In this document: positions 1 through 9,668 of the stretch, piece after piece | How the letters are laid out: each line of letters opens with the position of its first letter | Position numbering within the stretch: the stretch's first letter is position 1 | NCBI GenBank assembly: GCA_010092695.1 | Contig: JAADJJ010000001.1 | Location: 2,356,001-2,420,000 of the forward strand | Source of the DNA: Enterobacteriaceae bacterium 4M9 | Lineage (GTDB): Bacteria; Pseudomonadota; Gammaproteobacteria; Enterobacterales; Enterobacteriaceae | Reading direction: 5' to 3' | DNA length: 64,000 bases | The notes under the pieces: generated by a model | Databases searched by the model: none | What the model was told of the DNA's origin: nothing | The model's input: only the letters and a program-made list of their open reading frames with translations | Position numbers and translations under genes: made by a program

Positions 1-1
1 G

Positions 2-3000
2 CTTATCGCGCTGGGTTGGTTAGCGCTGCGTATGCTGCGTCGCCTGCAGCAGCTTGAGCGCCTACAAAAACTCGCACGTACAGAAGTAAAAGATCCGGTG
101 AGTGCGGATATTAACGCCCAGCGACGTTATCTGACGCACTGGCTGCTTCAGTTGGAACGACATCTCCATCACCGACGCTTTTTGTATCAGCTTCCGTGGT
201 ATCTGGTAATAGGCAGTAGCGGTAGCGGCAAGACTACGTTACTTCGTCAGGGGCCGAAACTGGCACCGTTGTATGTACCAGAGAAAGCCAGTGGCGAGCA
301 GCAGAATGAAAGGTTGCATGTTCACTGTCAGGCCGGTGAGCAGGCAGTATTGCTGGATGTTGACGGGGTGTTGACCTGGCAGCCTTATGCCCCCGATGCA
401 GGTAAACCGGAATTGTTTGCACGTTTGTGGCTCGACTTATTGCAGTGGTTATCTGAAATTCGCACTCGTCAGCCGCTTAACGGTGTGGTGCTGACTGTCG
501 ATATTGAGGAGTTTGTCACGTCCAGTAAGACACAGCGCGATGCATGGCTTGCAACCGTGCGCCAGCGTTTGCAGGATTTGCGCCTGCGTCTGCATTGCCA
601 GTTACCGGTTTATGTGGTGTTAACGCATCTTGACCGCTTTTATGGCTTTGACGCCATGTATCAGTCGCTGGATAAGCCGCAGCGTGAGTCGGTTCTGGGC
701 GTGACATTTTCCCATCAGCCAGAAAACTGGCGTCGGGAACTGGAGACGTTCTGGCAGGGCTGGAACCAGCAAATGAATGATGCCATGCCAGGGATGATGA
801 TTAACGACGTGGACGGCGGGCAGCGTAGCCCATTGTTCAGCTACGTGCGTCAGATGTATGGGCTGCATGAATATGTAGAGCAGCTTTTAGACGGTATTTT
901 GTTTAATGATGAACATCCACCGCTATTACGCGGTGTCTATCTGACCTCGGCGCGCCAGAGTGGGCAGATGGATGACATGTTTGTGCAAAGTGCGGCAGTG
1001 CAGTATCACCTGGGCAACCAGGTGCTTCCCTCCTGGCCGGTGGCCGACAGCGTGCCGTATTTTACCCGGGCGTTGTTTAACCAGGTGCTATTTGCTGAGC
1101 CAAATCTTGCGGGTGAAAACAGTGTCTGGCGTGAGAAATCACGACGCCGTCTGACGTTATATGCGACATGTGGTGGCGTGGCAATGCTATGTCTGTTTTA
1201 CGGCTGGCACCGTTACTATCAGATTAACTATCACGCGGGTGTTGAGGTACTGGCACAAGCGAAAGCGTTTCTGGACATTCCACCGCCGGTAGAGACCGAT
1301 AATTTTGGCAATCTGCAACTGCCACTGTTAGATCCGCTACGCGAGGCGACACTGGCCTACGGTGATTATCACAACCGCAATGCGTTGCTGGCAGATATGG
1401 GGCTGTATCAGGGCGACAGGATTGGTCCTTATGTTGAAGATACTTACCTTCAGTTGCTGCAACAGCGCTATCTCCCGGCGTTGATGAGTGGGTTGCTTAA
1501 AGACATGAATGCCGCAGCACCCGGTAGCGAGGAGCAGCTCAGGATCCTGCGTATTATGCGTATGCTTGAAGACAAAAGCGGGCGCAATAAACCACTTGTT
1601 GAGCAGTATATGGCAGAGCGCTGGAGTCAACGCTTCAGCGGGCAAAATGCGTTGCAGGCGCGTCTGATGGCACATCTGGATTATGCGCTGGAACATACTG
1701 ACTGGCGCACACTGCGACACGAAGGTAATAAAGAGGCAATTAGCAGCTTTGCTCCTTATGAACAGCCTATCCGTGCGGCCCAGCGTGAACTCAGCAAAAT
1801 GGCGATTTACCAGCGCGTTTACCAGAGCCTGCGTGCTAAAGCGCAGCAGGTGCTGCCCTCTGATCTTAATTTGCGCGATCGTGTCGGTGCTAACTTCGAC
1901 ACCATATTTGTTGCCAGCAATGAAGCCCTGTTGAATGTTCCGCAGTTTCTGACGCGCGGTGGGTTGAAAAACTATTTTGTGAAGCAGCGGGAAAGTCTGG
2001 TAGAGCTGACGGCGATGGACAGTTGGGTACTGAACCTGACGCAAAATGTGCAGTACAGCGAGGCCGATCGTAACGAGATCCAGCGCCATATCACCGAGCA
2101 GTACCTGGGGGATTATACGGCGACCTGGCGCGCTGCGATGGGCAATATTGAGGTGATGCAGTTTGATGAAATGCCAATGGTCGTTGCCGCGCTGGAGCAG
2201 GTTATCAGCGGTGACCAGGTATTCCGTCGTGCACTACAGACGTTGCGTGACAACACCCAGGCACCGGCATTACCGGAAGGGATACCGGATAAGGCGCGTC
2301 AGGAGTTCCTGGAATCGAGCGATTATCGTCTTCTGGCGCGTATAAGCCGGGATTTTGCGCCGGAAAACAGCGTGCTGGATGAACAAAAAGACGGTAGCGG
2401 CGTTCTCCAGGGGGTGTATCAGAAACTGACGGACCTGCATCGCTATCTGCTGGCAATACAAAACTCCCCCACACAGGGAAAATCGGCGCTTAAGGCTGTG
2501 CAGATGCGTCTGAATGAAAACAGCAGCGATCCGATTTTTGCCGCTCAGCAAATGGCAAAAAATTTGCCTGCGCCGCTCAACCGTTGGGTGGGGGATCTGG
2601 CTGAACAGGCCTGGCGTGTGGTAATGCTGGAAGCTATCCAGTATCTGGAAGTTGAGTGGGGCGCGGTGGTGGTTAAACCCTGGCAGACCTATTTCGCCGG
2701 ACGCTATCCGTTTAACGCCTCGGCGAAAGAAGATGTGTCATTAAGCGAGTTTGAACGCTTCTTCAAACCTGGCGGTACGCTGGATGCATTTTGCGAGCAA
2801 AATCTCAAACCGTTTATTGAAAATGAGCTGACCTGGGGCAGCGATGGCCAGGCACTGATTCGTAACGATATTCGACAGCAGCTTGAGATAGCGCAGAAGA
2901 TTCGCAGCACGTTCTTTACAGCACAAAATGGGCTGGGTACCCAGTATGCGATTGAGACAGTAGAACTCTCTGCGGGTAAACGCCGCAGCGTACTGAATAT

Positions 3001-3331
3001 GGACGGTCAGTTGCTGGAATACAGTCACGGACGCGGACGCACGGTACAGTTGGTTTGGCCAAACTCGATGCGGGCCGGTGTGGAAAGTAAGCTGACACTG
3101 GTGCCTGATGCCAGTAATAAGTCACCACGCAGTCTGAGCTACAGCGGGCCGTGGGCGCAGTTGCGGCTCATCAACTCCGGGCAGCTAACCAGCGTGAGCG
3201 AAGGTAAGTTCAATGTACGTTTTAACGTTGATGGCGGTTATATGATTTACCGTGTTCATGTTGATTCCTCTGATAACCCGTTTGCCGGTGGGTTATTCAG
3301 TCGGTTTAGCTTACCTGAAACGCTGTATTAA
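2..3331 (+). CDS. tssM: Type VI secretion membrane-complex protein TssM (IcmF), 5' end outside window
   Basis: The reading frame is already open at base 2, so the N-terminus with the first membrane helices lies outside the window; about 1110 codons remain. A P-loop (GSSGSGKT) sits about 70 residues in and is followed by the IcmF nucleotide-binding domain. A further membrane helix near residue 380 (the TLYATCGG stretch) precedes the long periplasmic part, which ends in the beta-rich IcmF C-terminal domain (…FSLPETLY). In the family TssM joins TssJ and TssL to form the trans-envelope complex that anchors the T6SS baseplate. The next genes (VasL-like, VgrG, Rhs) agree with this. Family assignment is firm; completeness cannot be judged. 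Confidence 0.93.
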   Translation, partial: LIALGWLALRMLRRLQQLERLQKLARTEVKDPVSADINAQRRYLTHWLLQLERHLHHRRFLYQLPWYLVIGSSGSGKTTLLRQGPKLAPLYVPEKASGEQQNERLHVHCQAGEQAVLLDVDGVLTWQPYAPDAGKPELFARLWLDLLQWLSEIRTRQPLNGVVLTVDIEEFVTSSKTQRDAWLATVRQRLQDLRLRLHCQLPVYVVLTHLDRFYGFDAMYQSLDKPQRESVLGVTFSHQPENWRRELETFWQGWNQQMNDAMPGMMINDVDGGQRSPLFSYVRQMYGLHEYVEQLLDGILFNDEHPPLLRGVYLTSARQSGQMDDMFVQSAAVQYHLGNQVLPSWPVADSVPYFTRALFNQVLFAEPNLAGENSVWREKSRRRLTLYATCGGVAMLCLFYGWHRYYQINYHAGVEVLAQAKAFLDIPPPVETDNFGNLQLPLLDPLREATLAYGDYHNRNALLADMGLYQGDRIGPYVEDTYLQLLQQRYLPALMSGLLKDMNAAAPGSEEQLRILRIMRMLEDKSGRNKPLVEQYMAERWSQRFSGQNALQARLMAHLDYALEHTDWRTLRHEGNKEAISSFAPYEQPIRAAQRELSKMAIYQRVYQSLRAKAQQVLPSDLNLRDRVGANFDTIFVASNEALLNVPQFLTRGGLKNYFVKQRESLVELTAMDSWVLNLTQNVQYSEADRNEIQRHITEQYLGDYTATWRAAMGNIEVMQFDEMPMVVAALEQVISGDQVFRRALQTLRDNTQAPALPEGIPDKARQEFLESSDYRLLARISRDFAPENSVLDEQKDGSGVLQGVYQKLTDLHRYLLAIQNSPTQGKSALKAVQMRLNENSSDPIFAAQQMAKNLPAPLNRWVGDLAEQAWRVVMLEAIQYLEVEWGAVVVKPWQTYFAGRYPFNASAKEDVSLSEFERFFKPGGTLDAFCEQNLKPFIENELTWGSDGQALIRNDIRQQLEIAQKIRSTFFTAQNGLGTQYAIETVELSAGKRRSVLNMDGQLLEYSHGRGRTVQLVWPNSMRAGVESKLTLVPDASNKSPRSLSYSGPWAQLRLINSGQLTSVSEGKFNVRFNVDGGYMIYRVHVDSSDNPFAGGLFSRFSLPETLY

Positions 3332-3337
3332 TGATGT

Positions 3338-3360
3338 CTCCCGGCGGATAGCGCCGGGAG
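3338..3360 (+). terminator. Hairpin just after tssM
   Basis: CTCCCGGC and GCCGGGAG form a perfect 8-bp stem starting 7 bases after the tssM stop. No clear T tract follows, so it may slow or punctuate transcription, not stop it outright. Confidence 0.5.
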
Positions 3361-3417
3361 TTATCTGCAAACTGAAAGCGGTATTCTGTCCCGTTTCTTA
3401 GAGAAAGAACATCAGAC

Positions 3418-3573
3418 ATGATTGCTCTTTTTATCAATATAAACGTTGTCGCTGTTATCAAGAGTAAGCGGTGCGTTCAGGGATACGTTGTGGAGAAAAA
3501 ATGGCGTTATGAAATCAGTTATGACTCTGAAAAGCGTTACTGTGCTTTCTCGCTATTTTTGTCACCGCTTTAG
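3418..3573 (+). CDS. Possible 51-aa small protein in the tssM-vasL gap
   Basis: An ATG 10 nt after a GAGAAAG ribosome-site-like stretch opens 51 codons. The peptide starts hydrophobic (MIALFININ) and ends with an aromatic, charged half. No family is recognised. An imperfect hairpin (GTTTTTGCTGTTG against CAACAGAGCAAAAAC, about 3573-3606) follows at once and could terminate it. The rest of 3574-3720 is AT-rich with no other candidate. This could equally be a remnant or chance ORF. Confidence 0.25.
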   Translation: MIALFININVVAVIKSKRCVQGYVVEKKWRYEISYDSEKRYCAFSLFLSPL

Positions 3574-3720
3574 TTTTTGCTGTTGTGTCAGCAACAGAGC
3601 AAAAACAGTTATAACAACGCGTGTTTGAGAGCGTGCAATAAACGGATAAATAATGGGGTTGCCAGAGTACTTATTTCAACGTGCAGGTTAGCCCTCAATA
3701 TAAAATAAGACGGTAATAGT

Positions 3721-5064
3721 ATGGTTCAGATTCGTGTGCGCAGCGGTGGTGATCCACGCCCGCTCCCGGAGTTTGTTATGATTCGGGAGGAAATTAATAA
3801 ACTTAGTCATCCGGCCCAGCCTGAAATTAACTGGGCGGTTGTAGAGTCACAGGCGCTGAATATTTTTAGTCGCAACGGCGTGGATTTACAGACAGCAGCG
3901 TATTACGCCCTTGCCAGGGCGCGTAAGAATGGCCTTGCAGGCGTCACGGAAGGGGCCGAACTGCTGGCCGAGATTACCATTCAGGAATGGGATAAGGTGT
4001 GGCCTGTCAATAAAACCGCACGAGTTGATATCCTTGAATGGTTCAAAGCTAAAGCGGCAAGCGTATTGCGTCCGTTGTCATTTAATGAAAAACATCTGCC
4101 ATTATTATATCGCACTGAACGAGCGCTGCAGATTATTGACAGTAAACTTCAGGATAGCGGGTCGCGCAGAAATGTTACTGAGCAGACGGGTCTGCTGGCC
4201 TTTATACAGCGCACAGGGCAGCACATTGAGCAGGCGAAAAAACCGAAAAAAACTGAACGAAGACGCGACGTTACGCAGGACAAAACGAACCCACCCACGC
4301 AGGCGCACGCTCAACCAGAAACAGACATATCCGCTCAGTCCACCGTGCCTGTCGCTCTTGCACAGAGCAGTGAAAGTCTGCCTGATACGCCGTCTGTTCA
4401 ACATGCACCCTCGCAAAGCGAGAATGCCCGCTGGCGCTGGCGAGAATTTACAGTAGGTATGATCTGCGCAGCTGTCGTGACAGGCGTCGCGGCCTATTTT
4501 TATATTCTGCCAGCGAAAAAGGTACTTGAGGGTGTGTCCCGGCATCCTATCGGGGCGGCGTTAGTGTGGCTTAACCAGCCAGACATCGCTAACTATGACC
4601 GACAGTTGAATCGACTGGCAGCAAGCCCACCTTATGTTGCGCTTGAACTGGCTGAGCGCTCAATAGCCCTGGCGCAGCAACGCTGGGGAGATGATGAAAC
4701 TCAACGTGCTCAGACCCGAAGCTGGCAGGCACAGGCCCAGAGTTTGTCGCAAACCTATAGCGGTTCAGCCTATTTTACGCTACAGCAGCAGCTTGCGACG
4801 CTGAGTAACGATTTGCTTGAGAAAGAGCGCTCTCACGCCGGGTTTACGCTTTCCTATCTTAAGACGGCGATTCACCAGATGCAGAATACATTGGCCGCAG
4901 AAGTGCCACTGGAGGAATTGTTAAGGCAGCTGGACATTACCTCACAGCTTGAAAAACCCGTACCGGATGCTCTGCTAATGCAGATTAATGTCCGATGGGC
5001 GCAGATGAACGGGCGCTATTACCAATTGTTATCTCGACCCGCAGTGGAAATAACTCAACCATGA
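3721..5064 (+). CDS. T6SS ImpA-N / VasL-type (TssA-like) protein
   Basis: The 447-aa product starts with an ImpA-type N-terminal domain (residues about 10-130, including DPRPLPEFVMIREEINKL). A charged, Pro/Thr-rich linker (about 170-240) and one membrane helix near 245-262 (ICAAVVTGVAAYFYIL) follow, then a helical VasL-type C-terminus. TssA-family proteins cap the sheath/tube end or prime its assembly; the membrane-anchored VasL branch is less well characterised. It lies between tssM and vgrG in the same orientation. Proline and lysine richness in the linker is normal for the family. Exact subtype is inferred from layout. Confidence 0.8.
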   Translation: MVQIRVRSGGDPRPLPEFVMIREEINKLSHPAQPEINWAVVESQALNIFSRNGVDLQTAAYYALARARKNGLAGVTEGAELLAEITIQEWDKVWPVNKTARVDILEWFKAKAASVLRPLSFNEKHLPLLYRTERALQIIDSKLQDSGSRRNVTEQTGLLAFIQRTGQHIEQAKKPKKTERRRDVTQDKTNPPTQAHAQPETDISAQSTVPVALAQSSESLPDTPSVQHAPSQSENARWRWREFTVGMICAAVVTGVAAYFYILPAKKVLEGVSRHPIGAALVWLNQPDIANYDRQLNRLAASPPYVALELAERSIALAQQRWGDDETQRAQTRSWQAQAQSLSQTYSGSAYFTLQQQLATLSNDLLEKERSHAGFTLSYLKTAIHQMQNTLAAEVPLEELLRQLDITSQLEKPVPDALLMQINVRWAQMNGRYYQLLSRPAVEITQP

Positions 5065-5434
5065 ATAATTACATGAGAAGTGAATGCCTGAAGCAGGATG
5101 TGCTTATATTGTGATCCCTTTCATGGAATCGCGATAATCGGGCTAAAACGGTGGGTGGATAAAATTAGAAAGTTTGCCTGGCTGGCATTATCCATTATAA
5201 ATGGGGTGTTGGTCAGGATAATGCATTGTAATTTTATGATTTCGTTTAACGCATTGTTTTAACTGATTTCTGTGGAATTGAAGGCGGCAAAAATATTATT
5301 TATGATGTTTGTCGTGGCGTGATGGGTTAAATGTATTGTCCGGGTTTCTCTGTCTGAGCACATTGCTGTGTACTGGCTGAACGGAGCGTTTCAGCTTTCA
5401 TTAACGTAGAAAATACGACTAAACGGAGTTATCG
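5065..5434 (+). other. 370-bp AT-rich spacer before vgrG
   Basis: No ORF of note. The stretch is AT-rich from about 5160 to 5340 and probably carries the vgrG promoter; I cannot place -35/-10 boxes with confidence. The last 20 bases hold a purine-rich ribosome site (AAACGGAGT) just before the vgrG ATG. Confidence 0.4.
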
Positions 5435-7864
5435 ATGTTTTCTGATGACGATAAAAAGAATGCCCTGCTGGGCGGCGCGGTTTTAAAGAATGTTAAATCG
5501 ACAGCCATGTCGTCGTTAACGTCGAAAAACGTATTACCGGAAAAAGCACAGGCGCTGGCCGCGAAAGCGCAAACGCTTTCAGACAATGCACAATCCCTGG
5601 CCGCGAAGGCTCAGATGGTCCCCGCAACAGCCCAAACCCTGCTGGCAAAAACACAAACACCCCAGGTACCTTCAATACCGGGTTTCGTTGCGGGCAGTGG
5701 TAGTGCAACTTCGATGCTGGCAAAAGCTGCCGGCACAGATCCATCAGGCTTACAGTTTACGCTAACGGTTAATGGGCTGGCGCCCGATACTTTTGTGGTG
5801 GTGGATTTCTCCCTCACAGAGTCTTTTTCTCATCCGTGGGTTTTGCAGGCGGGTCTTGCCAGTGCTTCTCCGGCGGTGAGTTTTGAGGCTGTGCTGGATA
5901 ATGACGTTACGCTTTATGTCTGGCGTGATGGGGTACTGGAAAGACGTGTATCCGGGGTCGTTGCTGTTTTTGAACAAGGTGATACGGGCTTTCACCAGAC
6001 CCGGTATAGCATGATTATTCGCCCTGAACTTTGGCGCACTTCGCTGAGGCGTAATTCGCGTATTTTCCAGCAGCAGACACCGGAAGAGATAATTACAACG
6101 CTTTTGCGTGAAAGTGCTGTGGTCAACGTGGCGTTCTCACTGCGTCATGTACATCCGGTGCGTGAGTTCTGCGTTCAGTACCAGGAAGATGATTTTGCGT
6201 TTATTCAGCGCATTAGTGCCGAAGAGGGCATGTATTACTACTTTGAAGAAGGCGAGGGAGGACAAACACTCATTTTCGCCGATGATGCTGGCGTATTGCC
6301 TGCGGGGCCGGTGCTGCCCTGGAATCCAGCCAAAGAAGCACAGACCAGTGAGCTTTGTATTAATACGTTTCGCCGCAGTGTTCAGGTGCGGCCAGCCACC
6401 GTTGAGCTTAAAGACTACACCTTCAAAAACCCGGGCTGGCCTGGACAGTTTAGCGAGCAGGCCGTTGAGCTACACAATCAACGCCCGGATTATGAATATT
6501 ATGACTTTCCCGGTCGTTTTAAAGACGATCAGCATGGTAAGGATTTTACTCGCTATCAGCTCGAAGGGCTGCGTAACGATGCCGACGCGGGTCAGGGGAA
6601 AAGTAACGTCTTTCAGCTTTCTCCAGGACTGCTTTTCACGCTGAAGAACCATCCAAGACCCGATCTCAATACCCGCTGGCAGGTAGTGAGCATCACCCAT
6701 CAGGGTAAACAGCCCCAGGCGCTGGAGCAGGAGTCTGGTGAACAGGGAACCGTGCTTTATAACGACTTTAGCTATGTTCCTGCGACCCAGACCTGGCGTC
6801 CGACGCCGTTACCTAAGCCACGGATGGACGGCTCGCAAATAGGTATTGTGGTGGGACCGCCGGGAGAGGAGATTTACTGCGATAACTATGGTCGCGTTCG
6901 GGTGCAGTTCCCGTGGGATCGTTATGGTCAGTCAGACGATAAAAGCTCCTGCTGGATTCGCGTATCGCAACCCTGGGCAGGTCAGGGCTGGGGGATGATC
7001 GCCACGCCGCGCATTGGCCAGGAAGTGGTTGTGGATTTTCTACATGGCGACCCGGATCAACCCATTATTATCGGGCGTACCTACCATGCGAATAACCTGC
7101 CGTCGATTGGCCTGCCTGTGGCCAAAACGCAGATGGCGTTTCGCAGTAAAACCCATAAAGGCGAAGGCTATAACGAGCTGAAGTTTGAGGATGCGAACGG
7201 TCAGGAAGAGCTGTCTATGCATGCTCAGAAAGACATGTATACGAAGGTGAATAACGATCGTGGAACGAACGTGGGTAACGATCATAGTGAAAGCGTGGGT
7301 AACAACCAGTCTGTCAATATCACTAATAACCAGACAGTAACGGTGGGAGGGAACCAGACTATTTCGGTCACCAAAGATCAGCAAGAGACGGTTGTGCAGA
7401 ACCAGACACTAAATGTTAATCAAAAACAAAATATTACTGTTAAAGGCGATCGTACGCTGCTGGTGACAGAAGGCCACAGCATCACTGAGATTTCTACGGG
7501 GAACCAGTCTGTAACGGTAAGTGCAGGCCAGAGTGCGTTACAGGTTAAGAAGGGGCATTTTGTTACCGTTGATACAGTTGGCCAGCAAACGGTCGTTAAG
7601 GCCGGAGGGCAGCGAAACCATATTACTGGCGATCAGGAAAATGTGATTACCGGTGGTCGCAAATTAATTGTTACTAAGAATCAGTTTACCCAGGTGACGG
7701 GGAAGATGGTGTTGGTCGCCGGAGAGTCCATTGTGCTCCAGTGTGGTGCTGCGACCCTGGAAATTAAAAAAGACGGTTCGGTGACGCTCAACGGCCAGAC
7801 ATTTTCGTTTGTTGCCACCGGAGATGTCAGTGTGGATGGCAGTAAAATTAAGCTGAACGGCTAA
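5435..7864 (+). CDS. vgrG: T6SS spike protein VgrG (TssI)
   Basis: The 809-aa protein has a gp27-like base (about 105-440), an OB-fold spike neck (about 465-550, with DNYGRVRVQFPWDRYGQ and GWGMIATPRIGQEVVVDFL) and a long beta-helical spike. The helix consists of short NQT/NVT-type repeats between about 600 and 720. An unusual 70-residue N-terminal extension carries alanine/glutamine-rich repeats (AKAQTL, AKAQSL) that precede the base domain. VgrG tips the T6SS tube and carries effectors such as Rhs proteins. It is followed after 23 bp by the accessory gene and then rhs, a typical effector-delivery cluster. Confidence 0.95.
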   Translation: MFSDDDKKNALLGGAVLKNVKSTAMSSLTSKNVLPEKAQALAAKAQTLSDNAQSLAAKAQMVPATAQTLLAKTQTPQVPSIPGFVAGSGSATSMLAKAAGTDPSGLQFTLTVNGLAPDTFVVVDFSLTESFSHPWVLQAGLASASPAVSFEAVLDNDVTLYVWRDGVLERRVSGVVAVFEQGDTGFHQTRYSMIIRPELWRTSLRRNSRIFQQQTPEEIITTLLRESAVVNVAFSLRHVHPVREFCVQYQEDDFAFIQRISAEEGMYYYFEEGEGGQTLIFADDAGVLPAGPVLPWNPAKEAQTSELCINTFRRSVQVRPATVELKDYTFKNPGWPGQFSEQAVELHNQRPDYEYYDFPGRFKDDQHGKDFTRYQLEGLRNDADAGQGKSNVFQLSPGLLFTLKNHPRPDLNTRWQVVSITHQGKQPQALEQESGEQGTVLYNDFSYVPATQTWRPTPLPKPRMDGSQIGIVVGPPGEEIYCDNYGRVRVQFPWDRYGQSDDKSSCWIRVSQPWAGQGWGMIATPRIGQEVVVDFLHGDPDQPIIIGRTYHANNLPSIGLPVAKTQMAFRSKTHKGEGYNELKFEDANGQEELSMHAQKDMYTKVNNDRGTNVGNDHSESVGNNQSVNITNNQTVTVGGNQTISVTKDQQETVVQNQTLNVNQKQNITVKGDRTLLVTEGHSITEISTGNQSVTVSAGQSALQVKKGHFVTVDTVGQQTVVKAGGQRNHITGDQENVITGGRKLIVTKNQFTQVTGKMVLVAGESIVLQCGAATLEIKKDGSVTLNGQTFSFVATGDVSVDGSKIKLNG

Positions 7865-7887
7865 GTTGTAAATAAGGATGCGAAATA

Positions 7888-9513
7888 ATGGCAGGACACA
7901 CCGTTAGCCGCAATGCTGTTGAAAGAAAAATGGCCGAACTTAATCTCACCTGGCTGTCGGTCAGTGAAAATGAAAGTAAACGCGTGTTTATCTGGCGTGC
8001 GCCAGCAGATGCTATCCGACTGGTTCAGGCTTTCTTCGCTCTACAGGAAGCCGGAGAAAGTGAATTTAGTCTGCCAGATATGTTTGTGAGTACCCGTGAA
8101 CCTTACGACACGTCATACAATTTTTCCCGCACGGTAGCCGAGCAGTTTGTTGAGCGGGCTGCACGGACGGAACTCCCAACACCACATTGGGATCCCACTA
8201 CCCAATTGCCCTGTTGGCTGCCGGGTGATGTAGCCAGTTTGTTGGATGATTTTGCCCGTTATGTAGGTGATGGCTTTCGTTATCTTGTCATGCTATTGCA
8301 GCCGTCTTCAATTATCAGTAAACGCTCATTCAATGATTTCGTGGGCGCGCTTTGTGCGCTGCACGATGATACGCGTGCGCGCTTTGCACTGATAGATACA
8401 CAGGAAGACCCCGCATGGCAGTGGCTGGCTGACCGCTACCCTGAACAGGTTCAGATTATTAGTATCGATGCCAGTCAGGGCGAGCTGGCCCGACAGATTA
8501 TCAATGAAACACCCACCACAGACGGCAGCACTATGCTGCGTTTTCGCCAGCTAATGACAGACACTTTTTTAGCTCTCAAATCAGGTGATGCTCCACAGGT
8601 TATCCAGACAGGGCAAAAAGCACTTGATATTGCCACTCAGTTAAAAATACCGGAGCAGCAAGTGGTGGTGCTAAGTCTGATGGCTGGCGCCTGGCTTAAG
8701 GCCGGTGAGCCACATAAGGCCATTGAACGTTACATCAACGTTCAGTCAGCAGGCGAGCAGAGCGCACCTGAAAGCCGTCATCATCTGGTCACGCAGGGGT
8801 TAATGGCAGAAGGTAATGCCTGGTATATGGCTAAAGATCCCTTCCAGGCTTCTGAACGCTATGCGCGCGCTGCTCTGCGAGCCAGACAGATCCCTTCACT
8901 TACGCTGGAAATGGAAGGTCACCGCATGGCTGGATTTACATTGCTGGAGCATTCTCGCTGGCGATCTGCGGCGGCCGATCATTATTTCTCTGCATTGACG
9001 GCGGCATTAGCCATGAATGAGGAAGAACGCTCTTCATGCAACCTGATGCAGGTTTTTCGCGATCTGCTGAACTGGCGTGAGCCTGGCCTGACGACACGTT
9101 GCAATCAGCTTGCTGAAACCTGGCTTAGCGAGCAGCAACAGTTGATAGCTCACACGGAACGTCAGATTGCTGCCGCCAGGCCCGATGAAATCCGTGAGAC
9201 AGTGGCGCGTTGCGATGCCGAATTAGTGATTGCGCTGGAAGTGCTATTTGAAAAATGCATATCCCAAAGAGAGGCGCTACTGGCTCAGGGCGCAAAAGTA
9301 TGGCGTGAGTTACTGAGCCTGGCGCGGTGTTATAGCTATCCCTTCTGGTGCCCTGGCACTGACTTTTCACACCCGACGGAGCAACCCGTAGAGCGCTGGG
9401 GATGCCGTGTGCTTACCGCACCGGCCAGCCCTGAACCTGCCCCGCAAACCGTTCGGACGTTGTTCCGGCAAATACTGACTGATAAAGAGGACGAGTCTGA
9501 TGCCCAATATTAA
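7888..9513 (+). CDS. Unassigned T6SS accessory protein with helical repeats
   Basis: 541 aa with no signal peptide or membrane helix. I do not recognise a named domain. Residues about 210-390 look like tetratricopeptide-type helical pairs (GDAPQVIQTGQKALDIATQL, AGEPHKAIERYINV, KDPFQASERYARAALRARQ). The N-terminal 190 residues look like a separate alpha/beta domain. Sitting between vgrG and rhs in one transcription unit, it is likely an adaptor or chaperone that loads the Rhs effector onto VgrG. That role is inferred from position only. The stop overlaps the next small gene by 14 nt, implying translational coupling. Confidence 0.7.
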   Translation: MAGHTVSRNAVERKMAELNLTWLSVSENESKRVFIWRAPADAIRLVQAFFALQEAGESEFSLPDMFVSTREPYDTSYNFSRTVAEQFVERAARTELPTPHWDPTTQLPCWLPGDVASLLDDFARYVGDGFRYLVMLLQPSSIISKRSFNDFVGALCALHDDTRARFALIDTQEDPAWQWLADRYPEQVQIISIDASQGELARQIINETPTTDGSTMLRFRQLMTDTFLALKSGDAPQVIQTGQKALDIATQLKIPEQQVVVLSLMAGAWLKAGEPHKAIERYINVQSAGEQSAPESRHHLVTQGLMAEGNAWYMAKDPFQASERYARAALRARQIPSLTLEMEGHRMAGFTLLEHSRWRSAAADHYFSALTAALAMNEEERSSCNLMQVFRDLLNWREPGLTTRCNQLAETWLSEQQQLIAHTERQIAAARPDEIRETVARCDAELVIALEVLFEKCISQREALLAQGAKVWRELLSLARCYSYPFWCPGTDFSHPTEQPVERWGCRVLTAPASPEPAPQTVRTLFRQILTDKEDESDAQY

Positions 9514-9643
9514 TTTCAAAGCATGGCTGATTACCCTTGTTGCTGTGGCCATTGTTCTGGCGTTGTTCTGGGCAGGTGTGTTCAGTGATGAGGGGGCTAA
9601 CGAAGCGCGGGCATTCTTACGTGAGTTGAGACGGATATTGTAA
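9500..9643 (+). CDS. 47-aa single-pass membrane protein
   Basis: ATG at 9500 lies inside the end of the preceding gene, with the GAGG of AAGAGGACGAG as ribosome site. The product is a short polar start, one hydrophobic helix (AWLITLVAVAIVLALFWAGVF) and a charged tail (NEARAFLRELRRIL). Its 14-nt overlap with the upstream gene and the 25-nt gap to rhs make it a credible member of the vgrG-rhs unit. No family recognised; it might assist effector translocation or membrane association. Confidence 0.65.
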   Translation: MPNINFKAWLITLVAVAIVLALFWAGVFSDEGANEARAFLRELRRIL

Positions 9644-9668
9644 TTAGCGGGTACGGAGATCCCCTGAC

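Noticed and set aside
1337..2089. 250-aa minus-strand frame inside tssM
   Set aside because: Shadow of a highly coding region; no ribosome site or family features.
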